A stretch of 64,000 nucleotides of DNA from the NCBI GenBank assembly GCA_903934295.1, contig CAIZNI010000015.1, positions 62,001 through 126,000 on the forward strand. The letters are read 5' to 3'. This document shows, in pieces, positions 36,014-45,758 of the stretch. The position numbers were made by a program, and so were the translations under genes. The notes below the pieces were generated by a model that worked only from the letters and a program-made list of their open reading frames with translations, did no database searches and was not told where the DNA came from. Source of the DNA: an uncultured beta proteobacterium. Lineage in GTDB: Bacteria > Pseudomonadota > Gammaproteobacteria > Burkholderiales > Burkholderiaceae_E. Positions within the stretch are counted from its first letter, which is position 1, and each line of letters starts with the position of its first letter.

Positions 36014-36697
36014 ATGACCCCTGACGGGCGCCCCGCGCCCGAAGTACCGGTGATCACCATCGACGGACCCACCGCCTCGGGCAAGGGCACGATCGCCCTG
36101 GGCGTGGCGCGTGCGCTGGGCTGGCACACCCTCGATTCCGGCGCCTTGTACCGGACGCTCGCCCGGGCGGCGATGACCCGCGGCGTCGCGCTCGACGATC
36201 CTGAAGCGCTCGCCCGCCTTGCCGCAGCCCTGTCGATCGGCTTCGCGGGCGATGCACTCACCGCCGACGGGCAGGCGGTGGGTGACGAAATCCGCCAGGA
36301 GGCGGTCGGCGCAGCCGCCTCGCGCATCGCGGTGTACCCCGCGGTGCGGGCCTGCCTGCTCCCGGCGCAGCGCGCCGCCGCCCGCACTCCCGGCCTGGTG
36401 GCCGACGGTCGCGACATGGGGACCGTGGTGTTTCCCCGGGCCGACCTGAAGGTGTTCCTGACGGCGAGTGCCGCCTCGCGCGCCATGCGTCGCCATAAGC
36501 AGTTGATCGAAAAGGGATTTTCTGCTAACTTCGACGATCTTTTGCAGGATTTGCAGGAGCGGGACGCACGCGATGCCTCGCGTGAACACGCACCCTTGCA
36601 GGCTGCACCAGAGGCGGTTGTTCTCGACTCCACGCACCTCGATATCCACGAAACCATCGAGCGTGTGCTGCAGGAGTGGCACCGTCGCGTCGGCTGA
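36014..36697 (+). CDS. cmk: cytidylate kinase
   Basis: This 227-residue enzyme phosphorylates CMP and dCMP. It has the P-loop [19 protein letters not shown] near residue 16, [13 protein letters not shown], and the RDMGTVVFP segment near residue 134. It sits between aroA and rpsA, as in most proteobacteria. Confidence 0.95.
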   Translation: MTPDGRPAPEVPVITIDGPTASGKGTIALGVARALGWHTLDSGALYRTLARAAMTRGVALDDPEALARLAAALSIGFAGDALTADGQAVGDEIRQEAVGAAASRIAVYPAVRACLLPAQRAAARTPGLVADGRDMGTVVFPRADLKVFLTASAASRAMRRHKQLIEKGFSANFDDLLQDLQERDARDASREHAPLQAAPEAVVLDSTHLDIHETIERVLQEWHRRVG

Positions 36698-36940
36698 AGC
36701 CGTCGATCGGGCGCCGCCCGGTCCAGGTCTCGGCGCGTCGCAAAGGGTGCTCGCACCGCGGCAGTTCGTCGATTTTTCCGGCAGTGATCTTCGCCCGGTT
36801 GCGGGCCCGTTCACCTGGAAACATCGGGGTTCCGTCCGGCGCGGGCTGGCGTCAACACCGCTGGGTCGGTTCGCGTTTCGCGGGACTCCACGAGGATCCC
36901 GCACCGTCGGCTGCCTGGCGCGATTGATCTGGAATCCAAA

Positions 36941-38656
36941 TTGACAACTGCTACAACCGCTGCCGCTCCCGGCATGGAAAGTTTCGCTCAGCTCTTTGAA
37001 GAATCGCTCTCCCTCAAGGAGATGCGGGCCGGCGAAGTGATCATGGCCGAAGTGGTGCGCATCGATCACAACTTCGTGGTCGTGAACGCCGGACTGAAAT
37101 CCGAGAGCTACATCGACATCACCGAGTTCCACAACGACCGTGGCGAACTCGATGTGGTCGAAGGCGACTATGTCGCGGTGGCGATCGACTCGCTTGAAAA
37201 CGGCTATGGCGAGACCCGCCTGTCGCGCGACCGCGCCAAGCGGCTGGCGGCCTGGATCAACCTCGAGAAGGCGCTCGATTCCGCCGAACTCGTGACCGGC
37301 ACCATCACCGGCAAGGTCAAGGGCGGCCTGACCGTCATGACCAACGGCATCCGCGCCTTCCTGCCCGGTTCGCTGATCGACACCCGTCCGGTCAAGGACA
37401 CCACGCCCTTCGAAGGCAAGACCCTCGAATTCCGCGTGATCAAGCTCGACCGCAAGCGCAACAACGTGGTGCTGTCGCGCCGCGCCGTGATCGAACTCAC
37501 CCAGGGCGAAGAGCGCGCCAAGCTCCTCGAGACGCTGCACGAAGGCGCGATCGTCAAGGGCGTGGTCAAGAACATCACCGACTACGGCGCCTTCGTCGAC
37601 CTCGGTGGCATCGACGGCCTGCTGCACATCACCGACATGGCCTGGCGTCGGGTGCGTCACCCCTCCGAGGTGCTGTCGGTCGGCCAGGAAGTCACCGCCA
37701 AGGTCCTCAAGTTCGACCAGGAAAAGAACCGTGTCTCGCTGGGCGTCAAGCAGCTGGGCGACGATCCGTGGATCGGCATCGGCCGTCGCTACCCGCAGGG
37801 CACGCGCATGTTCGGCAAGATCACGAACATCACCGACTACGGTTCGTTCGTCGAGATCGAGCCGGGCATCGAAGGCCTGGTGCACGTCTCCGAGATGGAC
37901 TGGACGAACAAGAACGTCAACCCCGGCAAGGTCGTTTCGCTGAACGACGAGGTCGAGGTCATGGTGCTCGAGATCGACGAGGACCGTCGCCGCATCTCGC
38001 TGGGCATGAAGCAGTGCAAGCCCAATCCGTGGGAAGAGTTCTCCGACAACCATCGCAAGAACGACAAGGTCCGCGGCACCATCAAGTCGATCACCGACTT
38101 CGGTGTGTTCATCGGCCTGCCCGGTGGCATCGACGGACTGGTCCACCTGTCCGACCTGTCCTGGAACAAGTCCGGCGAAGACGCGGTTCGCGACTTCAAG
38201 AAGGGCGACGAAGTCGAGGCGATGGTGCTGGCGATCGACACCGAGCGCGAGCGCATCTCGCTGGGCATCAAGCAGCTCGAGGGCGATCCGTTCAACAACT
38301 ACGCCGGTGTCCATGAAAAGGGCAGCGTGGTTCGCGGCGTCGTCAAGAGCGTCGAGCCCCGTGGCGCGGTCATCGATCTGGGCAACGACATCGAGGGCTA
38401 TCTGCGTGCCTCCGAGCTGTCGCGCGACCGGGTCGAGGACGCCCGCAACCTGCTCAAGGAGGGCGAGGAGGTCGAGGCGATGGTCATCAACGTCGATCGC
38501 AAGACCCGTTCGATCAGCCTGTCGATCAAGGCCAAGGACAATGTCGAGACCGCCGAGGCGATGCAGCGCATCGCCGCTGAAAGCAGCGCGGTCACCGGCA
38601 CGACCAACCTGGGCGCACTGCTGCGGGCCAAGCTCGACAGCCAGAAGGATCAGTGA
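36941..38656 (+). CDS. rpsA: 30S ribosomal protein S1
   Basis: This 571-residue protein has six S1/OB-fold repeats, beginning at about residues 31, 116, 202, 287, 374 and 462. The signature [20 protein letters not shown] is in the third and related [10 protein letters not shown] and [10 protein letters not shown] segments in the next two. It feeds mRNA to the 30S subunit. TTG 36941 gives an N-terminus of the length usual in this group, with [11 protein letters not shown] at residue 13. An internal ATG at 36974 is the alternative. The 243-base gap from cmk presumably holds its own promoter. Confidence 0.95.
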   Translation: MTTATTAAAPGMESFAQLFEESLSLKEMRAGEVIMAEVVRIDHNFVVVNAGLKSESYIDITEFHNDRGELDVVEGDYVAVAIDSLENGYGETRLSRDRAKRLAAWINLEKALDSAELVTGTITGKVKGGLTVMTNGIRAFLPGSLIDTRPVKDTTPFEGKTLEFRVIKLDRKRNNVVLSRRAVIELTQGEERAKLLETLHEGAIVKGVVKNITDYGAFVDLGGIDGLLHITDMAWRRVRHPSEVLSVGQEVTAKVLKFDQEKNRVSLGVKQLGDDPWIGIGRRYPQGTRMFGKITNITDYGSFVEIEPGIEGLVHVSEMDWTNKNVNPGKVVSLNDEVEVMVLEIDEDRRRISLGMKQCKPNPWEEFSDNHRKNDKVRGTIKSITDFGVFIGLPGGIDGLVHLSDLSWNKSGEDAVRDFKKGDEVEAMVLAIDTERERISLGIKQLEGDPFNNYAGVHEKGSVVRGVVKSVEPRGAVIDLGNDIEGYLRASELSRDRVEDARNLLKEGEEVEAMVINVDRKTRSISLSIKAKDNVETAEAMQRIAAESSAVTGTTNLGALLRAKLDSQKDQ

Positions 38657-38721
38657 TCCGACTGGCGGGCTGACGCACCGATCCGGCCATCACTTCCATG
38701 AGCGAAGACCTGTTCGATGAA

Positions 38722-38745
38722 CGTGGGGACGACGACGTCCCCACG
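38722..38745 (+). promoter_or_regulatory. perfect hairpin abutting the canonical ihfB start
   Basis: CGTGGGGACG, loop ACGA, CGTCCCCACG: a 10-bp perfect inverted repeat whose last base is next to ATG 38746, where IHF-beta proteins normally begin (MTKSEL). The only purine-rich stretch (GGGGA) lies inside the stem. If ATG 38698 is the true start, the hairpin is coding and specifies an acidic N-terminal extension. Confidence 0.55.
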
Positions 38746-39042
38746 ATGACCAAGTCCGAGCTCATCGGTCGTCTGGCCGAGAAGTATCCTCAGCTCGTCG
38801 CCAAGGATGCCGAGTTCGCGGTGAAGACCATTCTCGATGCGATGGCGAAAACCCTCTCCGAGGGCCATCGCATCGAAATCCGCGGATTCGGCAGTTTCTC
38901 GCTCTCCCATCGGCCGCCCCGGGTCGGGCGAAACCCGAAATCCGGTGAGCGTGTGCTGGTGCCCGAGAAGCGGGTGCCGCATTTCAAGCCCGGCAAGGAA
39001 CTGCGCGAACGCGTCGACGCGGCGCTGCGGCAACTGCCCTGA
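38746..39042 (+). CDS. ihfB: integration host factor subunit beta
   Basis: This 98-residue DNA-bending HU/IHF-family protein has the motif [26 protein letters not shown] and [15 protein letters not shown]. It pairs with IhfA. Relatives start at MTKSEL, which is ATG 38746 here. A longer reading from ATG 38698 would add 16 acidic residues and cannot be excluded; neither start has a good Shine-Dalgarno. Position after rpsA is conserved. Confidence 0.93.
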   Translation: MTKSELIGRLAEKYPQLVAKDAEFAVKTILDAMAKTLSEGHRIEIRGFGSFSLSHRPPRVGRNPKSGERVLVPEKRVPHFKPGKELRERVDAALRQLP

Positions 39043-39103
39043 ATTTTCCGTTTCGAATCACGCCACCCCGGTCGTCGCGGGTGGCTTGTGCCAGGAGGCA
39101 ACG

Positions 39104-39436
39104 ATGCGATTCATCGCCTGGACCATCCGGGTAATCCTCTTCCTGGCAGCGCTCGGCTTCGCCCTGTCCAACACCGGCCTGACCGAACTGCGGTTCTTCG
39201 GCGTCGATGTGGTCTGGCGCGCGCCCCTGGTCATCTTCCTGCTGGTCTTTTTCGCTGCCGGCACCGCGCTGGGCCTGCTGGGCGTGGTCCCCATGCTGTA
39301 TCGCCAGCGCCGCGAGATCGCCCGGCTGCGCCGCGAGCTGCGCGCGGGTGCCCGCCCGTCCGGAACCGGCCAGACGACGGCGCCACCGGACGTGCCGCTG
39401 ACCGGCCCTTCCGTCATCCACACCCCGCTCGGCTGA
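39104..39436 (+). CDS. lapA: LapA family lipopolysaccharide assembly protein (DUF1049)
   Basis: This 110-residue inner-membrane protein has two hydrophobic segments (about 4-22 and 42-64), a cytoplasmic Arg-rich helix (RQRREIARLRRELR) and a Pro/Thr-rich tail. ATG 39104 has a strong CAGGAGG Shine-Dalgarno. With LapB it controls LpxC stability and LPS amounts. Directly upstream of lapB. Confidence 0.9.
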   Translation: MRFIAWTIRVILFLAALGFALSNTGLTELRFFGVDVVWRAPLVIFLLVFFAAGTALGLLGVVPMLYRQRREIARLRRELRAGARPSGTGQTTAPPDVPLTGPSVIHTPLG

Positions 39437-39449
39437 CCCGCTGCCGCCA

Positions 39450-40634
39450 ATGGAATTCGAGACCTGGTGGCTGCTGGCGATTCCCCTGTTCTTCGGCCTG
39501 GGCTGGCTGGCGGCGCGGCTGGATTCGCGCGGCTCCCCAAAGGTGACGGGCGAACTGCCTGACGCCTATTTCCGCGGCTTGAATTTCCTGCTCAACGAGC
39601 AGCCCGACAAGGCGATCGACGCGTTCATCGACGTGGTCCGCCTCGATCCGGAGACCGTCGAACTGCATTTCGCGCTGGGCAACCTGTTTCGCCGGCGCGG
39701 CGAGACCGACCGGGCGATCCGCGTCCACCAGAATCTGGCCGAGCGCACCGACCTGGATTCGGCGCAGCGCGAGCATGCGGTCTTCGAACTCGGTCAGGAC
39801 TATCTGCGCGCCGGCCTGCTGGACCGCGCCGAAGACGCCTTCAACCGTCTGGAAGGATCCGGTTACGGCGCAGCGGCGTTGCGCCACCGCCTGTCGATCG
39901 CACAGATGGTGCGCGACTGGCCGCAGGCGATCGCGCTGGCGCTGCGCCTGCAGACCGACACCGGTGAATCGCTGGGCCGCGAGATCGCGCATTTCCATGG
40001 CGAGATCGCTGCCCGCGCGCTGGCCGACAGCGGTCCGCAGCGCCTCGAGGTCGCGGCCCGCGAGATCGCCGCTGCCCGGGCCGCCGACAAGTCGCATCCG
40101 CGCGCCTCGTTGCTGGCCGGTGAGCTTGCGCTGGCCGAAGCCGACCCGGCCGCGGCCATCGCTGCCTGGCAGGAGGTGCTCGATGCACAGCCGGCGTATG
40201 CGGCGCTGTTTGCGACCGGCTGGCTGCGGGCCCATGAATCGCTGGGCGAGTTGCCGCGCGGGCTGGCGGCGCTGGAAGCGGCCCATCGGGCCCATCCTGG
40301 TGTCGACACCCTGGCCGCGATTGCCGACGCCCTGGTCAGTGCGCAAGGGCCGACGCAGGCGCTGCATTGGGCCGATGAACAGTTGCGCAGCCAGCCCTCC
40401 CTGCTCGGCCTGGAAAAGCTGCTGGGACTGCGCCGGGCGGTGGCCGGCGAGGCCGAGCAGTCCGATCTGGCGCTCATCCAGCGCCTGATCACGCCGCAGG
40501 CCCGCCGGCTGTCGCGCTATGTCTGCACGAACTGCGGATTCAAGGCCCGCCAGTTCTACTGGCAATGCCCGGGCTGCAGCCGCTGGGACACCTATGCGCC
40601 GCGCCGCGGCGAAGAACTCGAGGCCGGTCGATGA
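39450..40634 (+). CDS. lapB: lipopolysaccharide assembly protein LapB
   Basis: This 394-residue protein has one N-terminal membrane helix (WWLLAIPLFFGLGWLAARLD), a series of tetratricopeptide repeats (e.g. AFIDVVRLDPETVELHFALG) and a C-terminal rubredoxin-type metal site (CTNCGFKARQFYWQCPGCSRW). It directs LpxC to FtsH and coordinates LPS assembly. Its stop overlaps the hldE start as ATGA. Confidence 0.95.
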   Translation: MEFETWWLLAIPLFFGLGWLAARLDSRGSPKVTGELPDAYFRGLNFLLNEQPDKAIDAFIDVVRLDPETVELHFALGNLFRRRGETDRAIRVHQNLAERTDLDSAQREHAVFELGQDYLRAGLLDRAEDAFNRLEGSGYGAAALRHRLSIAQMVRDWPQAIALALRLQTDTGESLGREIAHFHGEIAARALADSGPQRLEVAAREIAAARAADKSHPRASLLAGELALAEADPAAAIAAWQEVLDAQPAYAALFATGWLRAHESLGELPRGLAALEAAHRAHPGVDTLAAIADALVSAQGPTQALHWADEQLRSQPSLLGLEKLLGLRRAVAGEAEQSDLALIQRLITPQARRLSRYVCTNCGFKARQFYWQCPGCSRWDTYAPRRGEELEAGR

Positions 40635-41557
40635 TTTCCTTTGCCCAGGCGCGGGTGCTGGTGGTGGGCGATGTGATGCTCGATCGCTACTGGTTCGGCG
40701 ATGTGAACCGGATCTCGCCCGAGGCGCCGGTGCCGGTGGTCCGGGTCACGCGCCGCGACGAGCGGCTGGGCGGCGCCGCCAACGTCGCGCGCAATGTCGC
40801 CTCGCTGGGCGCGCGGGCGGCACTGGTGGGCGTGGTCGGGGACGATGAGCCGGGCGAGCGGATCGAGTCCCTGGCCACCGCGGCGGGCATCGAATGCCTG
40901 CTGGCCCGCGACCCGGCGATGCCGACCACCATCAAGCTGCGGGTGATCGGGCGCCAGCAGCAGTTGCTGCGCATCGACTTCGAGGAACCGCCCGCCGAGG
41001 CCGCGCTGGCGCGCAAGTTCGAGGACATCACCGCGGCGCTGGCCAGCGCGCAGGTGCTGGTGCTGTCGGACTACGGCAAGGGCGGTCTGGCGCAGATCGA
41101 CCGGATCGTCGATGCCGCCCGTGCCGCGGGGGTGCCGATCATTGCCGATCCCAAGGGGGACGACTACCAGCGCTATCGCGGTGTCTCGTTGCTGACCCCC
41201 AATCGGGCCGAGCTGCGCCAGGTGGTAGGCGCCTGGCAGGACGAAGCGGACCTGGCCCGGCGCGCGCAGGCGCTGCGCGAATCGCTGGGCATCGCGCATC
41301 TCCTGCTCACCCGCTCCGAAGAGGGCATGACGCTGTTTTCAGCCGAGGGCGCCTTCCATGTGGCCGCGCAGGCCCGCGAGGTCTTCGATGTATCAGGCGC
41401 CGGAGACACGGTGGTCGCGGTGCTGGCCGCCATGCTGGCGCTGGGTCGTCCGATGACCGAGTCGGTGGCGCTGGCCAACAAGGCCGGCGGCATCGTGGTC
41501 GGCAAGCTGGGCACTGCGGCGGTCAGTCCCGCCGAACTTTTTGGAGACGAGCCTTGA
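40631..41557 (+). CDS. hldE: D-glycero-beta-D-manno-heptose-7-phosphate kinase
   Basis: This 308-residue PfkB-type sugar kinase corresponds to the kinase half of HldE (RfaE1); the nucleotidyltransferase half is not attached. Seen: [19 protein letters not shown] at the N-terminus, [17 protein letters not shown], and the catalytic [14 protein letters not shown] near residue 257. It makes heptose 1,7-bisphosphate for LPS inner core. The separate adenylyltransferase gene is expected elsewhere. Starts and stops overlap with lapB and hldD. Confidence 0.93.
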   Translation: MISFAQARVLVVGDVMLDRYWFGDVNRISPEAPVPVVRVTRRDERLGGAANVARNVASLGARAALVGVVGDDEPGERIESLATAAGIECLLARDPAMPTTIKLRVIGRQQQLLRIDFEEPPAEAALARKFEDITAALASAQVLVLSDYGKGGLAQIDRIVDAARAAGVPIIADPKGDDYQRYRGVSLLTPNRAELRQVVGAWQDEADLARRAQALRESLGIAHLLLTRSEEGMTLFSAEGAFHVAAQAREVFDVSGAGDTVVAVLAAMLALGRPMTESVALANKAGGIVVGKLGTAAVSPAELFGDEP

Positions 41558-42537
41558 TCATCGTGACCGGCGCCGCCGGCCTCATCGGCAGCAATCTCGT
41601 TCACGCGCTCAATGCGCGTGGTCATCGCGACATCGTCGCCGTCGACAACCTGACCCGTGCCGACAAGTTTCGCAACCTCGTCGATGCCGACATCGCCGAC
41701 TACCTCGACAAGGCGGAGTTCCTCGCGCGGCTCGACGAATTTTCCGGTGCGCAGGCGATTCTTCACCAGGGCGCCTGCTCGGACACGATGCACACCGACG
41801 GCCGCTACATGATGGAGAACAACTACCGCTATTCGATGCGCCTGCTCGAGTTCACCCAGCGCCACCGGATCGCGTTCGTCTACGCCTCGTCGGCAGCGGT
41901 CTACGGCGGATCGGACCGCTTCGTCGAGGACCGCGCCTGCGAGCAGCCGCTCAACGTCTACGGGTACTCGAAATTCCTGTTCGATCAGGTGGTTCGCCGG
42001 CAAACCGGGTCGGGCGCCGGCACGCTGGTGGGGCTGCGCTATTTCAATGTCTACGGCCCGCGCGAATCGCACAAGGCGCGCATGGCGTCGGTGGCTTTCC
42101 ACAGCGTCAACCAGTTCCGCCGCGAGGGTCACGTCAGCCTGTTCGAGGGCTGGGACGGCTGGCCGGCCGGCGGGCAGTCGCGCGACTTCATCCATGTCGA
42201 CGATGTGGTGGCGCTGAACCTGCACTTCCTGGATCGTCCCGGCACGCGCGGCATCTTCAATGCCGGTACCGGCCACGCGCAGCCCTTCAACGACATCGCC
42301 CTGACGGTGGTCAACACCCTGCGCGAACGCGACGGTCTGCCGGCACTGCCGCTGGCCGATCTGGTCGCCCAGCGCCTGGTGCGCTACGTGCCGTTTCCCG
42401 ACGCGCTCAAGGGCAAGTACCAGAGCTTCACCCAGGCCGACACCACCCGGCTGCGCGCCAGCGGCTGCGCCCATGAATTCATGACGGTGCAGCAGGGCGT
42501 GCGCCAGTATGTGAACTGGCTGGCCGATCAGAAGTAG
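41554..42537 (+). CDS. hldD: ADP-L-glycero-D-manno-heptose 6-epimerase
   Basis: This 327-residue NAD(P)-dependent SDR epimerase has [19 protein letters not shown] at the N-terminus, the family motif [13 protein letters not shown] near residue 70, Ser in [10 protein letters not shown], and the catalytic Tyr/Lys in [12 protein letters not shown] near residue 136. The start is TTG 41554, which overlaps the hldE stop as TTGA and has TTGGAGA upstream. It converts ADP-D-glycero- to ADP-L-glycero-heptose for LPS core. Confidence 0.96.
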   Translation: MIIVTGAAGLIGSNLVHALNARGHRDIVAVDNLTRADKFRNLVDADIADYLDKAEFLARLDEFSGAQAILHQGACSDTMHTDGRYMMENNYRYSMRLLEFTQRHRIAFVYASSAAVYGGSDRFVEDRACEQPLNVYGYSKFLFDQVVRRQTGSGAGTLVGLRYFNVYGPRESHKARMASVAFHSVNQFRREGHVSLFEGWDGWPAGGQSRDFIHVDDVVALNLHFLDRPGTRGIFNAGTGHAQPFNDIALTVVNTLRERDGLPALPLADLVAQRLVRYVPFPDALKGKYQSFTQADTTRLRASGCAHEFMTVQQGVRQYVNWLADQK

Positions 42538-42562
42538 GGCCCCGCCGCCGGCTGGCCGTTTC

Positions 42563-42607
42563 CTGCGCTGACCCATTCCCGCGCTGACCCATTCCCGCGC
42601 TGACCGA
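42563..42607. repeat. 16-bp tandem repeat upstream of the ComEA-like gene
   Basis: GCGCTGACCCATTCCC occurs twice in a row, with a further partial unit (GCGCTGACC) and a degenerate left part. It lies in the 102-base gap between hldD and the next gene. Confidence 0.8.
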
Positions 42608-42639
42608 CTTTCCACCACTGTTCAATGAAGGCACGACCC

Positions 42640-43041
42640 ATGAACCGGATTCTCTTCGCACTGCTCGCGTTCTTCGCCGCCCTGGGCATCGCCATGGCGG
42701 CGGTCGATGTCAACACCGCCTCGCCGGCCGAGCTGGAAACCATCCGGGGGATCGGGCCGGCGCTGTCGGCCAAGATCGTCGAGGAACGCAAGAAGGGACC
42801 GTTCAAGAATGCCGATGACCTCCAGACGCGGGTCAGGGGGATCGGCGAAGCGAGTGTGAAGAAGATGGTCCAGGCCGGGCTGGTGGTGGGTGGCGGCAAG
42901 GGCGTGGTCCGCGAGACGCCGCCGGCGGGCAAGGCCGAGAAGGCCGCGCCGAAGGCTGAGAAGACCGAGAAGGCTGCGCCGAAGGCCGAGAAGGCTGCCC
43001 CGAAGACCGAGAAGACCGACGACAAGGCTGTCCGCAAGTGA
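42640..43041 (+). CDS. ComEA-like helix-hairpin-helix DNA-binding protein
   Basis: This 133-residue protein has a signal sequence ([20 protein letters not shown]) and a ComEA-type helix-hairpin-helix unit ([20 protein letters not shown], then [17 protein letters not shown] and IGEASVKKM). The C-terminus is a run of Lys/Ala/Glu/Pro repeats ([20 protein letters not shown]). Such proteins bind double-stranded DNA in the periplasm during natural transformation; here the Lys-rich tail may add DNA binding. ATG 42640 is chosen over 42625 because AAGG is spaced correctly and the signal begins there. Confidence 0.85.
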   Translation: MNRILFALLAFFAALGIAMAAVDVNTASPAELETIRGIGPALSAKIVEERKKGPFKNADDLQTRVRGIGEASVKKMVQAGLVVGGGKGVVRETPPAGKAEKAAPKAEKTEKAAPKAEKAAPKTEKTDDKAVRK

Positions 43042-43072
43042 GCCGGCCGATCCGTTCGGGCGCGGTGTCCGG

Positions 43073-43954
43073 ATGACGACGGCCGCGCCGCCCGGGGCCC
43101 CGTCGCGCCCGGTGCTCTACTGGCGGCTGGTCCGGCTGCACCGCCCGATCGGGATCCTGCTGCTGCTCTGGCCGACCCTGTGGGCGCTGCTGATCGCCTC
43201 GCACGGCGAGCCCGAGCCCTACACGCTGTTGGCGTTCCTGCTGGGCACGGTGCTGATGCGCTCGGCCGGCTGCGCGATCAACGACTGGGCCGATCGCGAC
43301 TTCGATCGTCATGTCGCGCGCACCCGTGATCGGCCGCTGACCGCGGGGCTGATCCGCCCCTGGGAAGCGGTCGCCGTCTTCTGCGGGCTGGCACTGATCT
43401 CGCTGGCCCTGATCGCGCCCTTCAATCGACTGACCTGGGTGCTGGCCTTTATCGGCGCCTTCCTGGCGGTCAGCTACCCGTTCACCAAGCGGTTTCTGGC
43501 GATCCCGCAGGCCTACCTGGGCATCGCCTTCGGGTTCGGCATCCCGATGGCCTTCGCCGCGGTCCAGGATCGCCTGCCCGACACCGCCTGGGTGCTGCTG
43601 GCCGCGAACATCTTCTGGGCGGTGGCCTACGACACCGAGTATGCGATGGTCGATCGCGAGGATGACCTGCGGATCGGCATCCGCACCGCGGCGATCACTT
43701 TTGGGCGCCATGACGTGCTGGCGGTGATGATCAGTTATGCGGCCACGCTGGGGCTGCTCGGTCTGGCCGGCTGGCTCGAGGAGTTCAGTGTTCTCTACTT
43801 CGCCGGGCTGGCGGTCGCCGCCGGCATCGCCGCCTATCACTTCACACTGATCCGCCGACGCGTGCCGGCGGACTGCTTTCGCGCGTTCAACCACAACAAC
43901 TGGTTCGGGGCGGCAGTCTGCGCCGGGCTGGCACTGGAGTACTGGGTACCGTGA
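43073..43954 (+). CDS. ubiA: 4-hydroxybenzoate octaprenyltransferase
   Basis: This 293-residue polytopic membrane prenyltransferase has the two Asp-rich motifs [20 protein letters not shown] near residue 70 and [13 protein letters not shown] near residue 185. It attaches the polyprenyl tail to 4-hydroxybenzoate in ubiquinone synthesis. Its stop overlaps the GTG start of the next gene. Confidence 0.95.
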   Translation: MTTAAPPGAPSRPVLYWRLVRLHRPIGILLLLWPTLWALLIASHGEPEPYTLLAFLLGTVLMRSAGCAINDWADRDFDRHVARTRDRPLTAGLIRPWEAVAVFCGLALISLALIAPFNRLTWVLAFIGAFLAVSYPFTKRFLAIPQAYLGIAFGFGIPMAFAAVQDRLPDTAWVLLAANIFWAVAYDTEYAMVDREDDLRIGIRTAAITFGRHDVLAVMISYAATLGLLGLAGWLEEFSVLYFAGLAVAAGIAAYHFTLIRRRVPADCFRAFNHNNWFGAAVCAGLALEYWVP

Positions 43955-44871
43955 ATCAGGGTGTGCTTTGCTATCTGTTCGCCTGCTTCTTCTGGGGGGC
44001 GAACCTGCCGCTGACTGCGGTGCTGTTCACCGCCTTCGATCCCTTCTTCATGTCCCTGATCCGGGTGGCCATCGCCTGTCTGGTGCTGGGCTTGATCCTG
44101 CAGTGGCAGCGCTCGCGCGAGCGCGACCCCGATCCCCCGGCCCTGGGCCTGACGCTGGCCCGGCATGCGCTGATGTCGGGCCTGATGGCGGCTTTTTTCG
44201 TCCTTTACAACCTGGGCCTGAAGTTCACCCACCCGATCACCGCAGCGGCGATCATCGCCGGCGTGCCGGTCTATGCCGCGCTCACCATGCGCGTGAGTAC
44301 CGGCGCGCGGCTGGAGAAGGGCTTTGCCGGGGCGGCGGCGCTGACCCTGCTGGGCGCCGGGATCGCGATCCATGGCCGGGCGGGCGGCAGCGTGGCGGGT
44401 CTGCGCCTGCAGGGCGGCGAGCTGCTGCTGGTGCTCGCGCTGGTCTGCTGGACGCTGTATTCGATCTTCGCGCAGCGCTTCTTCGCGACCGGCGTGTCGC
44501 AGCTGCGCCGTACCCTGGCGGCCACCGCAGGCACGCTGCCCTGGATGCTGGTGGCCTGGCTGCTGATGTGGTCGACCGGACTGACCGGGCCGCCGCTGCT
44601 GGTGGTCGATGGCTACTCGGTCCTCTGGCTGGTGGTGACCGCGGTTTTTTCCACCGCGCTGAGCGGCGTGGCCTGGAACATCGGCGTGAACCGGATCGGC
44701 CTGGCCGCCGGATCGCTCTGGCAGAACACGGTGCCGGTGTTCGGCGTTCTGCTGTCGATGCTGTTCGACATCTATCCGACCCGCGAGCAGCTGCTGGGCG
44801 GCGCCATCGTGATGTCGGGCGTGCTGTACCTGCAGTGGCACAAGCGCAAGCCAGCGGTGGCGGCTGGCTAG
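43951..44871 (+). CDS. EamA/DMT family permease
   Basis: This 306-residue membrane protein has about ten hydrophobic segments arranged as two EamA repeats, typical of drug/metabolite transporter family permeases. Start GTG 43951 overlaps the ubiA stop (GTGA), so it is translated together with ubiA. The substrate is unknown; many relatives export amino acids or metabolites. Confidence 0.87.
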   Translation: MNQGVLCYLFACFFWGANLPLTAVLFTAFDPFFMSLIRVAIACLVLGLILQWQRSRERDPDPPALGLTLARHALMSGLMAAFFVLYNLGLKFTHPITAAAIIAGVPVYAALTMRVSTGARLEKGFAGAAALTLLGAGIAIHGRAGGSVAGLRLQGGELLLVLALVCWTLYSIFAQRFFATGVSQLRRTLAATAGTLPWMLVAWLLMWSTGLTGPPLLVVDGYSVLWLVVTAVFSTALSGVAWNIGVNRIGLAAGSLWQNTVPVFGVLLSMLFDIYPTREQLLGGAIVMSGVLYLQWHKRKPAVAAG

Positions 44872-44906
44872 CGGCGCGGCAGGGTCAGCCTGGCGGCGCG
44901 GCAAGG

Positions 44907-45758
44907 TCAGCCTGGATCGCGCCCGAACTCATCGGCCAGTTCGACCGAACGACGGCAGGCGGCCGACACCGCATCGCCGATGTGCGCAGCGAGCTCGCGT
45001 TCGGTCATGATCGCGAGCGCAGCCGCAGTCGTGCCCCCCTTCGACGTGACCCGCTCGCGCAGCACCGACAGGGGCTCGGCCGAATTGGCGGCCAGGGCGG
45101 CTGCGCCGCGAAAGGTGGCCAGCGTCAGTTCGCGCGCCGCTGCCGCGTCGAAACCCAGCTTGACGGCCGCCGCGTGGACCGCTTCCATGAACAAGAACAC
45201 ATAGGCCGGGCCGCTGCCGCTGACCGCGGTGACCGCGTCGAGCATCGGCTCATCCGCCACCCACAGGGATTGCCCGACCGCCCCCACGATGCGTTGGGCG
45301 AGTTCGCGATCCGCCGCCGACACCCCGGGGCCGGCCCACAGGCCGGTGATCCCTGCACCGATCAGCGCCGGCGTGTTCGGCATCGCCCGCACCACCCTCG
45401 GATGCCCGCCCAGCCAGCGGGCCAGGTCGTTCGCGCGGATGCCGGCGGCCACGCTGAGCACCAGCGCTGGCCGGGCGTGCGCCGCCAGCGGCGCCAGCGC
45501 CTCGCGCATTTGCTGCGGCTTGACCGCCAGCACCAGCACGTCGCAAGGCGCGACGCCGGTGGCCAGCGCCGGCATCGCGCGAACCCCGAAGTCGCGCTGC
45601 AGGCGCTCGCACTGCTCGGCGGCCGGATCGATGACGGTGATGTTGGCCGCCGCCGCGATCGCCCGGGTGTTCGACGAGCCGGCGGCGCCGGTTCGGCCGA
45701 GCAGCCCGCCGATGAGGGCGCTGGCCATGTTGCCCCCGCCCACGAAAGTGATGTTCAT
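44907..45758 (-). CDS. proC: pyrroline-5-carboxylate reductase
   Basis: This 283-residue NAD(P)H-dependent reductase carries out the last step of proline synthesis. Rossmann motif ITFVGGGNMASALIGGLLG, AVKPQQMREAL, RAMPNTPALIGAG, and the conserved SGSGPAYVFLFMEA and TSKGGTTAAAL segments are all present. Start ATG 45758 has AGGAGAAACC upstream and overlaps the murJ stop (ATGA); a much longer reading in this frame lies inside murJ and is rejected. Confidence 0.95.
   Translation of the reverse strand: MNITFVGGGNMASALIGGLLGRTGAAGSSNTRAIAAAANITVIDPAAEQCERLQRDFGVRAMPALATGVAPCDVLVLAVKPQQMREALAPLAAHARPALVLSVAAGIRANDLARWLGGHPRVVRAMPNTPALIGAGITGLWAGPGVSAADRELAQRIVGAVGQSLWVADEPMLDAVTAVSGSGPAYVFLFMEAVHAAAVKLGFDAAAARELTLATFRGAAALAANSAEPLSVLRERVTSKGGTTAAALAIMTERELAAHIGDAVSAACRRSVELADEFGRDPG

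Noticed and set aside
35798-38314. 838-residue open frame on the minus strand across cmk and rpsA
   Set aside because: It is the antisense shadow of conserved rpsA and cmk; composition is repetitive because S1 repeats are repetitive.
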